A stretch of 64,000 nt of DNA from Actinomucor elegans (taxonomy: Eukaryota; Mucoromycota; Mucoromycetes; Mucorales; Mucoraceae): positions 682,001 through 746,000 of the forward strand of contig JAMSLZ010000006.1 of NCBI GenBank assembly GCA_026027325.1, in the 5' to 3' direction. The notes below the pieces were generated by a model. That model made no database searches. It was not told the DNA's origin and saw only the letters and a program-made list of their open reading frames with translations. The translations under genes were made by a program, and so were the position numbers. Positions within the stretch are counted from its first letter, which is position 1. Each line of letters starts with the position of its first letter. Below, piece by piece: positions 34,111 through 46,077 of this stretch.

Positions 34111-35027
34111 TTGTGCCTTTTTTTAGTTCTCGTGCATGTAAAATGACACCGTAAACGATATCCTCGACTTGTAATATAATGTCTTAGTATTGTAGACGGC
34201 CAATATTAGACGTTGGCCGCCACATTGTTGCCATACATAATAATAATATTGTTTTTAGTTGTAATTATTAAAGTGAGAGTTGATTTGTAGGTGACATAGT
34301 CGTCTTTATATGGTCGACCATGCTAGGGATGTGCCATGTGGACAGTTGATGGTATGCTGGAAGCTTTACTTTTGATTTCCTTTTTTTTTGTGAAAAAATC
34401 TTTAATAATTTGATTTTCAGCTATAGGTATTTTATCTTCGTGTAGTTGTAAATACTATGCAATTGTTGAGCATAACATGTTGAAATGTGTGTCGCTGTAT
34501 TGTAGTTGTTAACCAAAAATCGTAATACATCGTTTGAAATATACTATTCAAAATCTTGATCTTCATTTTTGCCCCATTCGACTCATTGATTCTATCCTCT
34601 ATCATTTGTTCTATGAGTAGATTCTCTGGGCTTTTTCTTCAGAAAAATAATAGTTGATCCGTCTAGGCCAACCTTCTGCCTGTACTTGTGGATAATAGCC
34701 ATACGGCTAGAGACCATCTTGTTGCTCTTTGCCAAATTATTAGAGTTGCTAAATATTTCATTTAAGATCATTGGAAACTAGTATTGGCTAGTCACAGTGG
34801 TGTTACTAATACTACCTGGGATAGTTTCCATGTCTTGGTCATCTTGAGAATCCTTAGTATCAGCTTCCATGAAGAATATAAATAAATGCATTTCATTCGC
34901 CAGTTTTGCTGGATACATGTATTGCTACTGCTTCGTGATCCTGATTCAGCGTCCAATAACTCAGTAATTATCTGTTGTGTCGTGCTGCAAACGCGTTTAT
35001 CGACATTTTTTCCCATGTTGCTTATAT

Positions 35028-35655
35028 CTATTTAGACACCTTCCTTGAAATAGTAGGCTCGTAAAATGGTGGTTCCCTTTGACTAAGTGCATCTACTTCA
35101 GTATTTAATATTCTTGATACATGTTGATAAAGAATCTGTATGTTGTAACTGCTGCAGAGATCTTGGATCTTGATTGCCAAATCTTGAAGTGTTACTGAAG
35201 AAGTTCCTCTGATTTTATCGTACGTTCCAAAGCTATTATGTTTTCTGAAAATATTTGAATTGTTGAAGCTTTGCAACTTCTTGCGTGATACTGTAAGGCA
35301 AACTTAATCGCTTTCAACTCTCGTACATTTATGGATTGACCGATCCCCTCGTGTTTCCAAACTCCAAATATTTTCATTAATGATGAGTTTATTTCCCAAC
35401 CCGCGTTCGAAGCGTCGGGTTGCTGGAAGTATCTTCTGAATCGGTAGGCCTTTCTTTATTTCAAGAAGCTCTTCCCACCAATCTAATTCTTAAAGGCTGA
35501 TAGAGGACAGCCTGAAACTCGTTTCCTAATTCTGATGTGTCGCCTGTAATGGCCTTACTGCATCCAGTTGGAGATACTTGATATGGAGTAACGCTTCCCC
35601 AATCGCCGAAATCATTGATGTCATTTTCCCTAGTAGGCTTGCTATACATCGACAT
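35028..35655 (-). pseudogene. DIRS RNase H region, broken
   Basis: Fragments in two frames: GVWKHEGIGQSINVRELKAI with KFALQYHARS, typical of the DIRS and Ty3-type RNase H (INxRELxAI), and HVSRILNTEVDALSQREPPF, typical of the VxxxxNxxADxLSR end of the domain. Several stops and shifts. Confidence 0.75.
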
Positions 35656-35793
35656 GTCCTGTTTTGTGTCTTCTTCGCTTGTTTTATTCTCTTTAACACG
35701 CTGTTAATTTTTAACTGTGGGACTAAGATAATTATATTCTTTGTATTGAATGCAAAGCCTAGAAATTCCTGCGATTTCGAGGGTATTAGTATA

Positions 35794-36257
35794 CTATTGA
35801 TATAGCTGATAATGAATCCTAGGGCCTCTAGGTGGGCTTTTATTTACTTGGTCAAACCACTCATTTCTTCCTTGGTTTTTGCCAATAAACAAACGCCATC
35901 TAGATAATAAATGATTCTGATTCCTTTTTTCCCTAGAGCTTTGATTGCATATCGCATGACCTTGTTGAATATTACCAGTGACAGAATCCAAAGGCGAGCG
36001 ATCGATATCTGTATACAGTGCCTTGGTTTTCGAAACTTAGGCAATCTATTGAACCTTTGTGCATAGGTACGACTACACACGCATTTTTTAAATCTGTTTT
36101 GCAGGTAAAATTGTTTAGCTTTATAATTTCTCGTAGTGCTGATACGCCTTCCACTTTGAAGTGTTCCACTTGAATATATTTGTTTATATCTTGGAAGCAT
36201 AATAGAGGTCTTTTCCTGTATCGTAAAAAACTTTGACAGGCAGTTTCGATTTTGCAA
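35794..36257 (-). pseudogene. DIRS reverse transcriptase, frameshifted, catalytic Asp lost
   Basis: One frame reads HFKVEGVSALREIIKLNNFT with CKTDLKNACVVVPMHKGSID and FENQGTVYRYRSLAFG (palm and fingers blocks). A shifted frame continues NKVMRYAIKALGKKGIRIIY and YLDGVCLLAKTKEEM. In the active-site box YLDD the second Asp is Gly here, so the enzyme would be dead even without the frameshift near 35990. Confidence 0.85.
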
Positions 36258-36699
36258 TGGTGAGATTTCTATCCTTTCTCCTGCTAAGAATCTCTAAATC
36301 ACCTGGTTTACACGTTACTGATCGCCTTGTGGAATCTGTATAATTCGATTCCACCCAAGGAATTGACTGTCGTTCAAATTGGGTTTTGTAACCGTGTTGA
36401 ATGGCTGACAGTGGCCATGAGTGATTTGTGATCGAATTCCAGTGGTTGAGAAATTTGTTGGATCGTCCCCCAGGAAGGATACCATCTGTTAGAATGGTTT
36501 AACTGGATATTGGTGATGTTGGTAGCTGCTGAAGCTTCGTATGTTGTGGTTGTGATAGGAGATGTGTAAATTCTAATACCTTTGGTGTTACTGACTCTAG
36601 TGTGTCTTCTCGTGGCTGTTGTGATAATTTTGTTCGTGTTGGAAGTTTGGGCTCCTATGTCCCCTTCCTCCAAAGAAGTATTTTCCTCCTCTATAAAAT

Positions 36700-37413
36700 C
36701 TCTTCCTCCATGACATTATTCATTCCAATTGTTAACATGCACTCCTCAATTACTCTCATGGGGATTATTGTTAGTAGCTGCTCGCAAAATTGATTGTTGA
36801 TATTTGGCTTCATTGTATTGTTCAAGAAATCTCATACTGAATGTTTCTTTCTTACCCATGTTTTTTGCTTCCAAGTGTTTGAGGCTGGTAGATAATTTGA
36901 ATGCTTTAAGAGCAAAATTCCTTGCTTCTTCATCTTGCTGTCCCCCTTGTGCCCAGGCAAAAAACTTCGAGTCGCTTTGCGCTTTCAATTGCTTCTTCAA
37001 AGATTGTGTGAGCGTCTTTTGTTGACGTTTCACCTTCTCGGAGGGTGCTGAGCTGTTCAAATATTTCTGTCGCTGCTCTACCATGAGTTCGCATGATATA
37101 TGATCCTTTGTAAATGAATTCGACCAGCTGTGGGGTGTCCATTATATATTGCTTGAATTTTGGCAGAAGTGGTTGTTGATCTCCTCTGTCACTGTCCAAT
37201 CTTTATTGACGTACTTGTTAAAATATCTTCTATATCTTTTAAAGTTTTCTTGCAACTGTTGTCTCGAACTTTCTCATTAATCTCCATTGATAAGGGACGC
37301 TCTTCCCTGTTGCTTTGACTGATAAATTTTTCTTCGTTCCTGAACCGTTGAAAAAGTCTGAATACTTTTTCGGTATACATTTTTTGTCCATTTCCATTGC
37401 TGTTATCATCCAC
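36700..37413 (-). pseudogene. DIRS gag-like region, frameshifted
   Basis: Three successive open frames. The first begins MDDNSNGNGQKMYTEKVFRL. The second holds a helical block with FKQYIMDTPQLVEFIYKGSY and the third QRQKYLNSSAPSEKVKRQQK and FFAWAQGGQQDEEARNFALK. The order and character fit the capsid-like first ORF of fungal DIRS elements. At least two frameshifts. Confidence 0.6.
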
Positions 37414-37436
37414 AATTAGTCCTCGATGTGCGGCTT

Positions 37437-37562
37437 AGAAAGATATGGGGATGAAAAGGTTTAAGATTTATTATTATATTATATATTGAAAAATAAATCG
37501 TGGTCCATAGAATATGTATCACATTGGAGTCAACTGGGATTAGTTTAGGTACGACAAGCAAT
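37437..37562 (-). repeat. DIRS 5' inverted terminal repeat
   Basis: On the coding strand it begins ATTGCTTGTCGTACCTAAAC and runs inward through GTGATAC to the TTATTTTTCAATATATAATA block. The first ATG of the gag-like frame lies inside of it. Confidence 0.8.
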
Positions 37563-38545
37563 AAGGCTTCATAATTGCTAATTCTTTCTATTCATTTCAC
37601 TTGTCAACTTAATTTTAATCTTATTATACCAACCTTTTCTTCCTCTCTTACCTGACATTTAAAAGACCTTAAATAAAAACAGAACTCGCTCCCCTACAAA
37701 AAAAAATAAGACTCCAAGGAATTCTATTAGTCTGTAAGGCTATAAAATTTCAGCTAAAACTGGAGCTCCAGTTAAGACCCTAAAATTTTAATTAAGACTA
37801 TAAGGCAATGGTACTTATATGCAGCTTGGTCACCAGCATTCTAAGATGCGAAACGAACTCACTCGTTAGTTTAATAGACGGTAGGTAGTTGAAAATGACA
37901 GAATGAGGTGCTATTTATTATTGACCTGTATTTTGTACAAATGGCTTGTGTCGAACTTGTCATAGAAAAGACGACTATAATTGTAGCAGTGACAGCAGTA
38001 AAGGTTGTAGTGTATTCTAATCAGCTCTTGCTGGCCTCGCTATGTCAGAAACAGAAGCTTCTCTTGTGAAATATCAAACTTTATTCCTATGAATTCCCAT
38101 TTTCAACTAGAGTGAATTTCGGGTTAAATTTACAAGTTAACTTGAAGTTTACTCGAAACGACAGCGATTCTCACCCAAAATGGCTCTTCTGTAAATCATG
38201 TTAACTTGAAACTCGTCCAAATTTTTCTCAGACACCGAATCTACAGATACTACAGCCTGAAGGGTTCATGAAAATTGATGTTTTTTCGATTGGTTTTTGA
38301 TCAAATCTAACGTCATAAAATAAAAATCCTGTTGTAGAGCACAAAATAAGTTGCTGCATGCTTTGCTCGATTGATCGAAATTATAGGTAACAAGATCTTA
38401 CATGCGGCAAATGTTTCATAAGAAATTAAAATAAAAGTATAAAAGGTTTTGTTTAGGTTACCATAGATGGTCGAGATCAAGTTAAATTTCAGACAACCAA
38501 TGAATATGCAATATTCGCGCATCTTCTTTTGACAGCACAATTAGC
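37563..38545. other. Intergenic, no gene seen
   Basis: Contains a 16-bp perfect palindrome AACTGGAGCTCCAGTT at 37758-37773 with imperfect flanking inverted similarity, and another palindromic word CAAGTTAACTTG near 38136-38147. No gene. Confidence 0.5.
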
Positions 38546-38556
38546 AAAATAGATCT

Positions 38557-38675
38557 ATAATCACAGCATTTTATTATCCCCACCTCCTCGTTAATATATA
38601 CACTTATATTCAAGCTCCACCTCTCCGCGATGTGTGACCTCTGAAAGTTTAATAAAAACTTAAATTTACAAAAAA
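38557..38675 (+). mobile_element. Very short LINE 3' end
   Basis: Carries CCACCTCTCCGCGATGTGT followed by a short A/T-rich tail and poly-A, the same 3' end as the LINE in the DIRS element but on the other strand. Flanked by AAAATAGATCT at 38546-38556 and 38676-38686. About 120 bp; coding part absent. Confidence 0.75.
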
Positions 38676-38700
38676 AAAATAGATCTTTAGATCTCTCGAT

Positions 38701-38730
38701 CGATCTTGGCCAAATGTCACATTTGATCAG
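38701..38730 (+). repeat. Dispersed 30-bp repeat, copy 6
   Basis: Diverged copy just downstream of the LINE tail, preceded by GATCTCTCGAT as copy 1 is by GATCTCTGGCC. Confidence 0.5.
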
Positions 38731-40942
38731 TAATTTACATTCAAAGTGTACTGCTATAGATGGTGAAATACAAACTCTGCTCCAATGGTATTGTTACATT
38801 GATTGTCTTCGAAAAGATTTATAATATAAAAAAGGCCTTTGTGTTATAGTGTACAGCTTGTAGTTTAATCCCTTTACTGGGATTCAAACCCTGATATCCG
38901 TCAGAAAGATGATGTATTTCCTAATTCATTATATACATAATAATAAGCTAAAAGAATTTACATTTCAATTTGAGAATAACTGCCAATCCCCATCATTAAT
39001 GATGCAATATTATGATAGCCGGTGGCGTACATTAAACTACTCATTAAATATCACCTGATTATATATGTATGTATGTGTTCCTTATACTTGTACCACAAGC
39101 TGTCTTGAAAGATCGAGTGACAGGAACACATGAATATCACTATATCTTAAAAATCTATAACTCAGCTCGGACCGAAAAGCTCACGAATAATGTCTAGCGG
39201 TTTGGTAATCATTGTATTCTAAGGTCAGGATATCGAATTTTGGGATTTGCACTGTTCATTGCGCCATAGAATAATAGAAAATAGTCATTATTTGATAGAT
39301 TGTAAAAAAAAAATGGGCTTCATAAAGTCAACTGGACTCGAATTTTATATACTAAAGCACGAGTTGTTTGCCTTGTGGACTCTGTCAATACGTCTATCCT
39401 GCTTTCTTTCATTGTCAGTTTATCACAAAAAGGTAACACATTACCTCGCGAACAAAATGCTTGTGCGTTTGTTTCACAAGCGAAGTTTTTTTTAAAGTCT
39501 GGATTAGCGTGGTTTCGATCGGACTAGCCATCTGATCTTTTGTACTAATATTATTCCCAAACGTATATTTAATTAACAAGAGTCTATCAGGGATATTTAA
39601 TAGCCAAAATGTATGCATGTTAGTGTGAGAAATATTCTGTGCTTGAAACATGCAATCATAGGTTCCAAATACGAGTGGGTGGGTAGTCTGAGGTCAATCT
39701 GAATAGTTGGGAAAGCAGTGCTGTGAAAGGTTAAATCGATTAGACCCGTGAATGTTTAGATGCTTAATTGAAACAAAAGGAACAAATCATAATCCTCGTA
39801 GAAGATCAACGGAAAAATAAAGGATGGATCCAAAAAGACAATTCTCGCTGAACAATAGAAAAAAAGCTGCATGTAATAATTAGGAAGTGACCTTGTTCAA
39901 GGTCAAAAGACTGCGTTACGGACCAATCGAACAAATCACGTTTTGTTAAGCTGATAAGCCCTACCTCTGACTTGCTAATGATTGATCGCCACATTACAAA
40001 TCAAGATTTGAAGGCTTATTAGTTAGTTTTCAGTGTCGATTTATTGATTGATATCAATTATTGAATAGATTAACAAAAGGCATTTGATATGATCCGTAAT
40101 TCTAATTGATCAAACGTTAGAGTAGTTAAAAACGGGTTACTTTAATTAAGGGCATGTGGCCTGTACTGACTGCTATATTTATACATATATGCAATTCCCT
40201 CAAAAGCGACATCTGGGACAAGATTGGAAATATCAGATTATTACTTGAAAGTGAAGCATTATATAGATTATCCAGTCACCATTTGGTATATCTGGCTGTT
40301 TTTTTTAACTATATACAGTTAGAACATAGATGCAAGATAGCTTTTAAGCAATCGCTTAAGCAAAAAATATACCATTCAACTGCGCGCAGTAAGTGCGACA
40401 AGTGTTTTTACTCAAAAGAAGCGAGCCAGTTTCCCATTCGGAAAAAAACCAAGTCTTCTAAACTGGATTAACGATAGGAGGTCAAACAGCCTACATAGTT
40501 GACTGTAACCCAACCGGAGATAATCGAATGCTTTAGATTGTTCATGGATTACCTGTAGACTATTCTTACTTTTCTACAAGTTGTTTAGTGCTCAAAAGTA
40601 CGTCCAAATAAATATAAATATAAATATAAATACATATATTATATATATAAATATATAATGTACTTTAAGAGTAAACGAACTGCTGTCAAACAACCCGGAA
40701 ATAAGCGCGTTTAATACTAATCAAAGAATACGTTATATATAATATAGGGTAAAGCAAAGAGGGTTACAGTAACACAGTAGTAATTTATGTAATCGGAAAG
40801 TAGGTACAAAGGTATTGAAAACCCTTGTAGGTATATAAACTGTGTAATCATCGCCAATGTTAACTTTTGAAGCTGCGCCCCAATTGGCAGTTACAGATGA
40901 ATAAAGCGCTTCTTTTCTTTTTTCTTTATTGATTTTAAAAAT
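38731..40942. other. Intergenic, no gene seen
   Basis: 2.2 kb of AT-rich DNA upstream of methyltransferase C. Open frames of 60-105 codons (39247-39495, 39415-39651, 40154-40471) have no recognisable family and no splice pattern. An (AAATAT)n-like run lies at about 40610-40660. Confidence 0.5.
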
Positions 40943-42444
40943 ATGGGTGTACTATCTACATTGAGAAATTTTTTTATTAGAAAAGAAGCCAAACGTCTTT
41001 CAGGTACATCGGAAGAGAAAGCATCATCAGACTACAAAACAAGCGAATCCAGCAGTAAAATATCTTCAGTTAATACCCATCATTCTCAAATGAAAAGTGC
41101 AACCAACTCGATGTTGAAGAACGCCGTTTCAAGCCCTGCAGGATCAACCAAACATTCTAGCAGCAGTGGCAATGGATATAACTTTTTATATAGAGATGGA
41201 CGACGATATCACGCTGATACTGAGGTTGCTTACGTACTTCCAAATGATGATGATGGTACTTGGATCTTTATTTATATGTATATATATATATATGGATCTG
41301 ACAGCAATTTGAATAGAGGCCGATCGCGTTCATGAACAGCATTGGATCCTTCGCCACGCCCTTGGAGGGTAAGAAAAAAAAACTTTCAAATTGTAGTATA
41401 TACACCATCATTGATCGTGAATTTATATTAGTAATTACTCTGCACCTGTTACAGAAATGCTGGAAAAGGGCATCACCGTATTAGATTCGGGTTGTGGACC
41501 TGCAACTTGGGCCTTCGAAATGGGTGAAACCTACCCACGAAGTAGGATCCATGGCATCGATATCTCATGTGTCTTCCCTGAAGACATTCGACCTGCCAAT
41601 GTCGACTTTATCATTGGCAATATTGCTAAAGAAATCCCATACCATGACAACACATTTGATTATATTCATCAACGATTATTAATCCTTGGCTTGACAGACG
41701 CAGATTGGATTTCTGTAAGTAATAATAATGATAATAATATATTGATATGCAGACTAATAACGCTTTGTATACAGTCCATGAAAGAACAATATCGTGTTTT
41801 GAAGCCTGGAGGTTATATTGAATTGGCCGAGGTACGACATCATATATATATAACAGAACTTTTTGATAAACATGTTGTCATTGGGCTTTAGGTCGACGTG
41901 GAAGAACTATATGAGGCTGGTCCAGCTATGAATATGTTACAACAAATATGTAATTGGTCACTTTGGTGCAGAGTACAAGAGTAATTGGCTGACTTTTTAC
42001 ATTTTTCAATATACCTAGTGTACGACATGTCTGCGTCTCGTGGTATGCTACTCAAGATTGCACCTGAACTAGAAGGCCGATTACTGAAAGCCGGTTTCAT
42101 AAACCCTGTCGTAAAGAAAACTAGAATACCTTTGAATCACAGTGGAAAAATTGGTGAATTATTATGGTAAAATAATCTGATAAAAAAAAAAACTCGCATA
42201 AGTTAAACTCATGTACATCAATTATGATTGTAGGGGCGATTATAGACAAGTGTATACGAACGTTAGACCCGTCTTGGCTAAAGTAAAGCCTGAATGGAGT
42301 GATGAAGCAGTCTTTAGTGCTCATCTTGATCAATGTAGTAAAGAAGCAAAACAAGCTCAATCCTGTCTCATCTGGTACTCTATTTATGCCCAGAAGCCAC
42401 TTGACGAGAATACTGCCGCTACCGCTATTACTAGTACTGAATAG
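40943..42444 (+). CDS. SAM-dependent methyltransferase, paralogue C
   Basis: Exons 40943-41255, 41317-41368, 41432-41714, 41775-41831, 41892-41949, 42019-42166, 42234-42444; 1122 nt = 373 residues. Basic, Ser-rich N-terminus (longer than in A, with SSSGNGYNFLYRDGRRYHAD), then LPNDDDGEADRVHEQHWILRH. Motif I is VLDSGCGPATWAFEMGETYP; then GIDISCVFPEDIRPANVDFI, NTFDYIHQRLL, VLKPGGYIELAE and WGDYRQVYTNVRPV, ending WYSIYAQKPLDENTAATAIT. All catalytic features of A are kept, and exons 2-6 have the same lengths as in A. Class I fold; substrate unknown. The DIRS element and DPP5 lie between A/B and C, so this is not a simple tandem array. Confidence 0.88.
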
Positions 42445-42702
42445 AATTATACGATCCTTTTGTTGTTTACTCTCTTTTTCACTCCTCTAGATATGTCTAT
42501 GCCTATAGTATGCCCTTTGCTTATATCTGAATTAAAACTAATAATTTATTAATATGTACACAATGAGCAATATCTCTATCAAAGAGGTTCCATGTAAAAG
42601 ATTTTTTCTCTCCAGTGCCTATCTGCAAGTGAATTGTATGTAAGATGATGATTAAGGTATATAATTGATGTTGAAAGAGATCATACAAAAAAATGAGAGT
42701 AA

Positions 42703-43960
42703 CTAGTGATTAGTAATCGTTCTTTCATAGCGAGGTGTGTACTCGGGTAGATCTAGATCTACGCACGCTACTTCATCGCCTCCAGGTTGAATTGTACCCG
42801 GAGGCGGATGCGATACTATAGTGACAACGCCGCTACTACTGTCTGAGGTACTTGAAAGAGAGGGAGATAATGGTTGAACAAAATAATCAGCTGTGGTATC
42901 TGGAGGAAAATCGGTAATGATAATAGGAAATTCAGCTACTAATGGTTCTATGCTTGAAGCAGAAGCGTCAAAATGAATGATGAGCTTTAAACGATGCGAT
43001 ATTTCCAAGAATGGATCAAAATGATGTGTTCGTATTGACTTGTTAACATTGCCTGTAGGTATGGGTGTGCGAATAAAATGTGTTTCAGAACTATTGGTCA
43101 AAGTAGGCGGTTGATACACAGTAAAAGGAAATTGTGTTACAACTGCAGGTAGATTGTGCACACCTGCTTTTGTACTAAATCTATATCATAATAATAAAAA
43201 AATCGACAGGTTATTAATTTCGACTAAGCTGTCAAAAACTATGCTGTTTTTACCTATACGTTTCAAGCTCTTGCAAACAAAACTCGATCCGATCAACCTC
43301 AACAAATTCTTTTTCTACGCTCCAACGTAAGGCAATCACCACTTCTCCTGCTTCAACAGCTGTTGCTTTGGGCACTTCTGCAGACCACTCAAACCATTCG
43401 CGTACACCATGGTGTTCTTCGCTTGGAATTAAAGCACTTGGGCTTGGTAAGTAGTGTCGACAGACAGTAACAGGTTTCTCAGCCCGCTGTTTTTTTGAGA
43501 ATGGCCCCGAGGACGAACAAACAACAGTCAATGTATACTCAACAAAAGCATGCTTTGTCTTTATACTAGGTGGTAGATACGGCGGCAAATAGAATCCAAA
43601 ATCGATCACCTTTTCTCGGGTAAAGATCAGTTCTTTCTCGACTTCACATAGCGTAACTACTGTTTCCAAGTGAGTTGTAGAACAAGTCGCTTCTTGTAGA
43701 TCCGAAACTGAGTTTACTACATCGCGAGGTAGTGTAGCTGAAGCAGCATTGATGTTTAAACCGGCTTTTCCAGTGAAATGGAGTGTAATACGGTTCCATT
43801 TTATCTTACTATCGTTAAAATAGACGCTTCCTAGAAGCTTTGTTCGTATTTGAGACATGGGATTATCTCGGGTAGCTGGACCGATATAGTAAACAGGTTT
43901 GGGGTCAACTTGTAACGTCACTGAAGGAGGTTTTGTATTCATCTCACTAGAGAACCTCAT
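42703..43960 (-). CDS. Arrestin-like (alpha-arrestin) adaptor
   Basis: Exons 43254-43960 and 42703-43180, 394 residues. An N-terminal arrestin domain (about 10-170) has VYYIGPATRDNPMSQIRTKL and LGSVYFNDSKIKWNRITLHF; a C-terminal arrestin domain (about 180-345) has WSAEVPKATAVEAGEVVIAL and LKLIIHFDASASSIEPLVAE. The tail has LPEYTPRYE, a Pro-Tyr-like motif near the C-terminus. Known: fungal alpha-arrestins recruit the Nedd4-family ubiquitin ligase Rsp5 to plasma-membrane transporters via PPxY/LPxY motifs, triggering endocytosis. LPEY here may serve that role (inference). No phosphosite or cargo prediction possible. Confidence 0.82.
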
Positions 43961-44900
43961 TAGAATCTGGTTTGGAATGCAGAAAGAAGAGAAAGTAAGT
44001 TTTTTTTTCTTCCTCTCGAATAGTCACGCAACTATTTTTTTTTTCTCGTTTAGCTTAAGAAAAGCTCGCATTTTGAAACGGATGATTGTAATGGATACTT
44101 TTGCCCCAGCTCTATTTCTGAAGATATGAGGTAATACTTTGTAGTGTAGTTTATAACTGGAGCCTCCTACTCATTTCCAACGGAATAAGGTGCATTGATT
44201 AACGTTAAAAAAAACTTCAGCTATGACCCTTAGAATAAACAATGTAAAGTATCCAAACTAGTATATAACTCAAGCTTATAATAACTGATTAAAGTCGATT
44301 GTTACACCATTCTATGTGTAATCAAAGTGTGTGCAAAATTTGTTAATATGCTGTAGATCAGTATATGCTTTTTGGTTAGAGCAAACTGCATCCAAGTGTC
44401 AAAAAATCTATTGTTCAATGGATTGGCCTTTCAACCTCCGCAAATAAATGAAAATTTGAAAATTGACACTCAGTGACCCAATCGAATGATTCTTAACGAA
44501 ATAGTGATCTATTTCCCTTGACAAAAGCCTGTCGTTGGAAAGATTTCACTTTTGAGATACCATTTTTAATATTAAATCTTCTTTTTTAACAACGAACGGT
44601 TCACATATGTAGTTATAACTCTTGTATAAAAACTCAATTTGTTGGCTAGAAGCTAAATTCCGACAACATCGAGCAAATCTGGAAAAGCACTTGTGAAAAA
44701 AAAATTTCTGTATGAATTAAGTTAATAGACCTCTTATCAATTAAAGTTTTTTTATCATTATTCTTTAGTTACATCAAAGGTTTTTATTTTAAGCGATCCT
44801 AGAAATTACTTTTTCTTTTCTTTACGGTTGAATTACTCATGGCTAATTAAAACTAATAATGCCATGTTAAAAATTCGAGGTATAAGATACTTTGCTGATA
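43961..44900. other. Intergenic, no gene seen
   Basis: Promoter of the arrestin-like gene and the 3' side of PTPA. No gene, RNA or element recognised. Confidence 0.55.
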
Positions 44901-46077
44901 TCATGCAGTTGCTTCGAAAGGAAACAGATTACCAAACTTGAAATGCTGCACGACAGGCACCTTCTTTAGTACCTCGGCTATATACATCTTTGACATACCA
45001 GAGTTGACCTTATTCCATGATAATACTGACGAAATGTCATTCAACATGGGTGAATGTTCAAAAAATGGCCCTCTTTTCACTTCTAAAATGTATTGTATAC
45101 ATCTGAAATACATGTACTCTTCAGCAAATGCGTCTACCATATCTTTTTGTATAATTGATCTTGGTGTCAATCGAGGATGGTCTATTAAAAAATGTCAATT
45201 GCACATCAAAAGTTTCTGTGAATCGGCCACTTTACTTATGAGTTGAGCACTTCCCCAAACATAAGGCAAGAATTGATGATCATCCAAACCCCATACACCA
45301 TGACTTCCTGCAGGCTCCAGACTATAAGACCTTTGGATCCGACGCACTAATTCCAAGTATCTATAGAATTATGCGTTGTTAGAACGAATCGCGTTTTTTC
45401 AAAAATGATGAAGGTACTTGCTTAACGAAAATCTTGAATACAATAGCTTGATAATCATCGGGTGTAAACCCACCCAATAAAGCAATACCACCAAGCCAAG
45501 CAACGAAACTTAATTCATGTCCAGAACCATAATCAATCCGAGTTTCATTTCCAAACCCTTTATTCAAGTATTCAGATAATTCAGGGATAGCAATATGAAG
45601 TGCTTCTGGTAATATGGTTTTCATCAACTCAGTAGATGACTGTATGTTTTTGTATTAGCACCTTACATAACAAGGGTTATGGAAGTTTACCTTGGCTAGT
45701 TTCTGAGCCCATAAACGAAAAGCTTTGTTGCCAAAACGTTGAGGATTATCCAAAGGAGGGAATTCGTCGATCCAATCATTCAAAGTATCCAACATGTTCA
45801 AAATGTGTTCTGTAAGCTAAAAAAAGAAAGAAAGGGAGATATTAGACGCGTATTTGGAAATACTTGTTGACATTACAGGTGATATAGCACAAGGATCAGA
45901 AATCTTTTTCTTTAATGCACTTTGATTCAAGAGCATGATAAACGTCATGATGCGATCAAATGCCTTTGTTTTCAAAAATACATCAATATCTTTTTGTTCC
46001 TGAATACGAGACACTGGTTCTTTTGGTGTGTACGTCGAACGAATGTTTGGTAACTCTGGTATAGTTTCGGTTTGCAT
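44901..46077 (-). CDS. PP2A activator PTPA (Rrd-type peptidyl-prolyl isomerase)
   Basis: Activates serine/threonine phosphatase PP2A and has prolyl isomerase activity. Exons: 45877-46077, 45691-45816, 45422-45639, 45236-45360, 44901-45181; 951 nt = 316 residues. Reads [65 protein letters not shown] then WGSAQLI and [14 protein letters not shown] with [20 protein letters not shown]. All are signature blocks, including DYGSGHE and [13 protein letters not shown]. The length matches yeast Rrd1/Rrd2 and human PTPA. The third intron begins with GC instead of GT (AA|GCAAGT), needed to give KIFVKYLELVRR. Which of the two fungal paralogues it is (RRD1 or RRD2) is not decided. Confidence 0.95.

Larger units (their letters stand above)
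32818..37562 (-). mobile_element. Degenerate DIRS-type (tyrosine recombinase) retrotransposon
   Basis: Coding order on the minus strand is gag-like, reverse transcriptase, RNase H, tyrosine recombinase, all broken by frameshifts and stops. Structure fits DIRS. Inverted terminal repeats share a block of about 70 nt with TTATTTTTCAATATATAATA (32870-32940 against 37437-37510). An internal complementary region (33051-33146) has a left half complementary to the outer 32818-32857 and a right half complementary to the outer 37515-37562, the halves meeting at ATT. Both outer ends carry ATT on the coding strand. No LTRs and no integrase were seen. Known: DIRS elements replicate through a circle and integrate by a tyrosine recombinase without target duplication. 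The element is about 4.7 kb including a nested LINE piece. It is inactive. Confidence 0.85.

Noticed and set aside
33207..38675. The inverted CACATCGCGGAGAGGTGG pair as terminal inverted repeats of one 5.5-kb element
   Set aside because: Each copy has its own poly-A end and its own, different flanking target duplication, so they are two independent LINE insertions in opposite orientation.
38860..38910. tRNA B-box-like word (GGGTTTGAATCCCA on the minus strand)
   Set aside because: The T-arm stem does not pair beyond three bases, and no A box, anticodon arm or acceptor stem can be folded around it.
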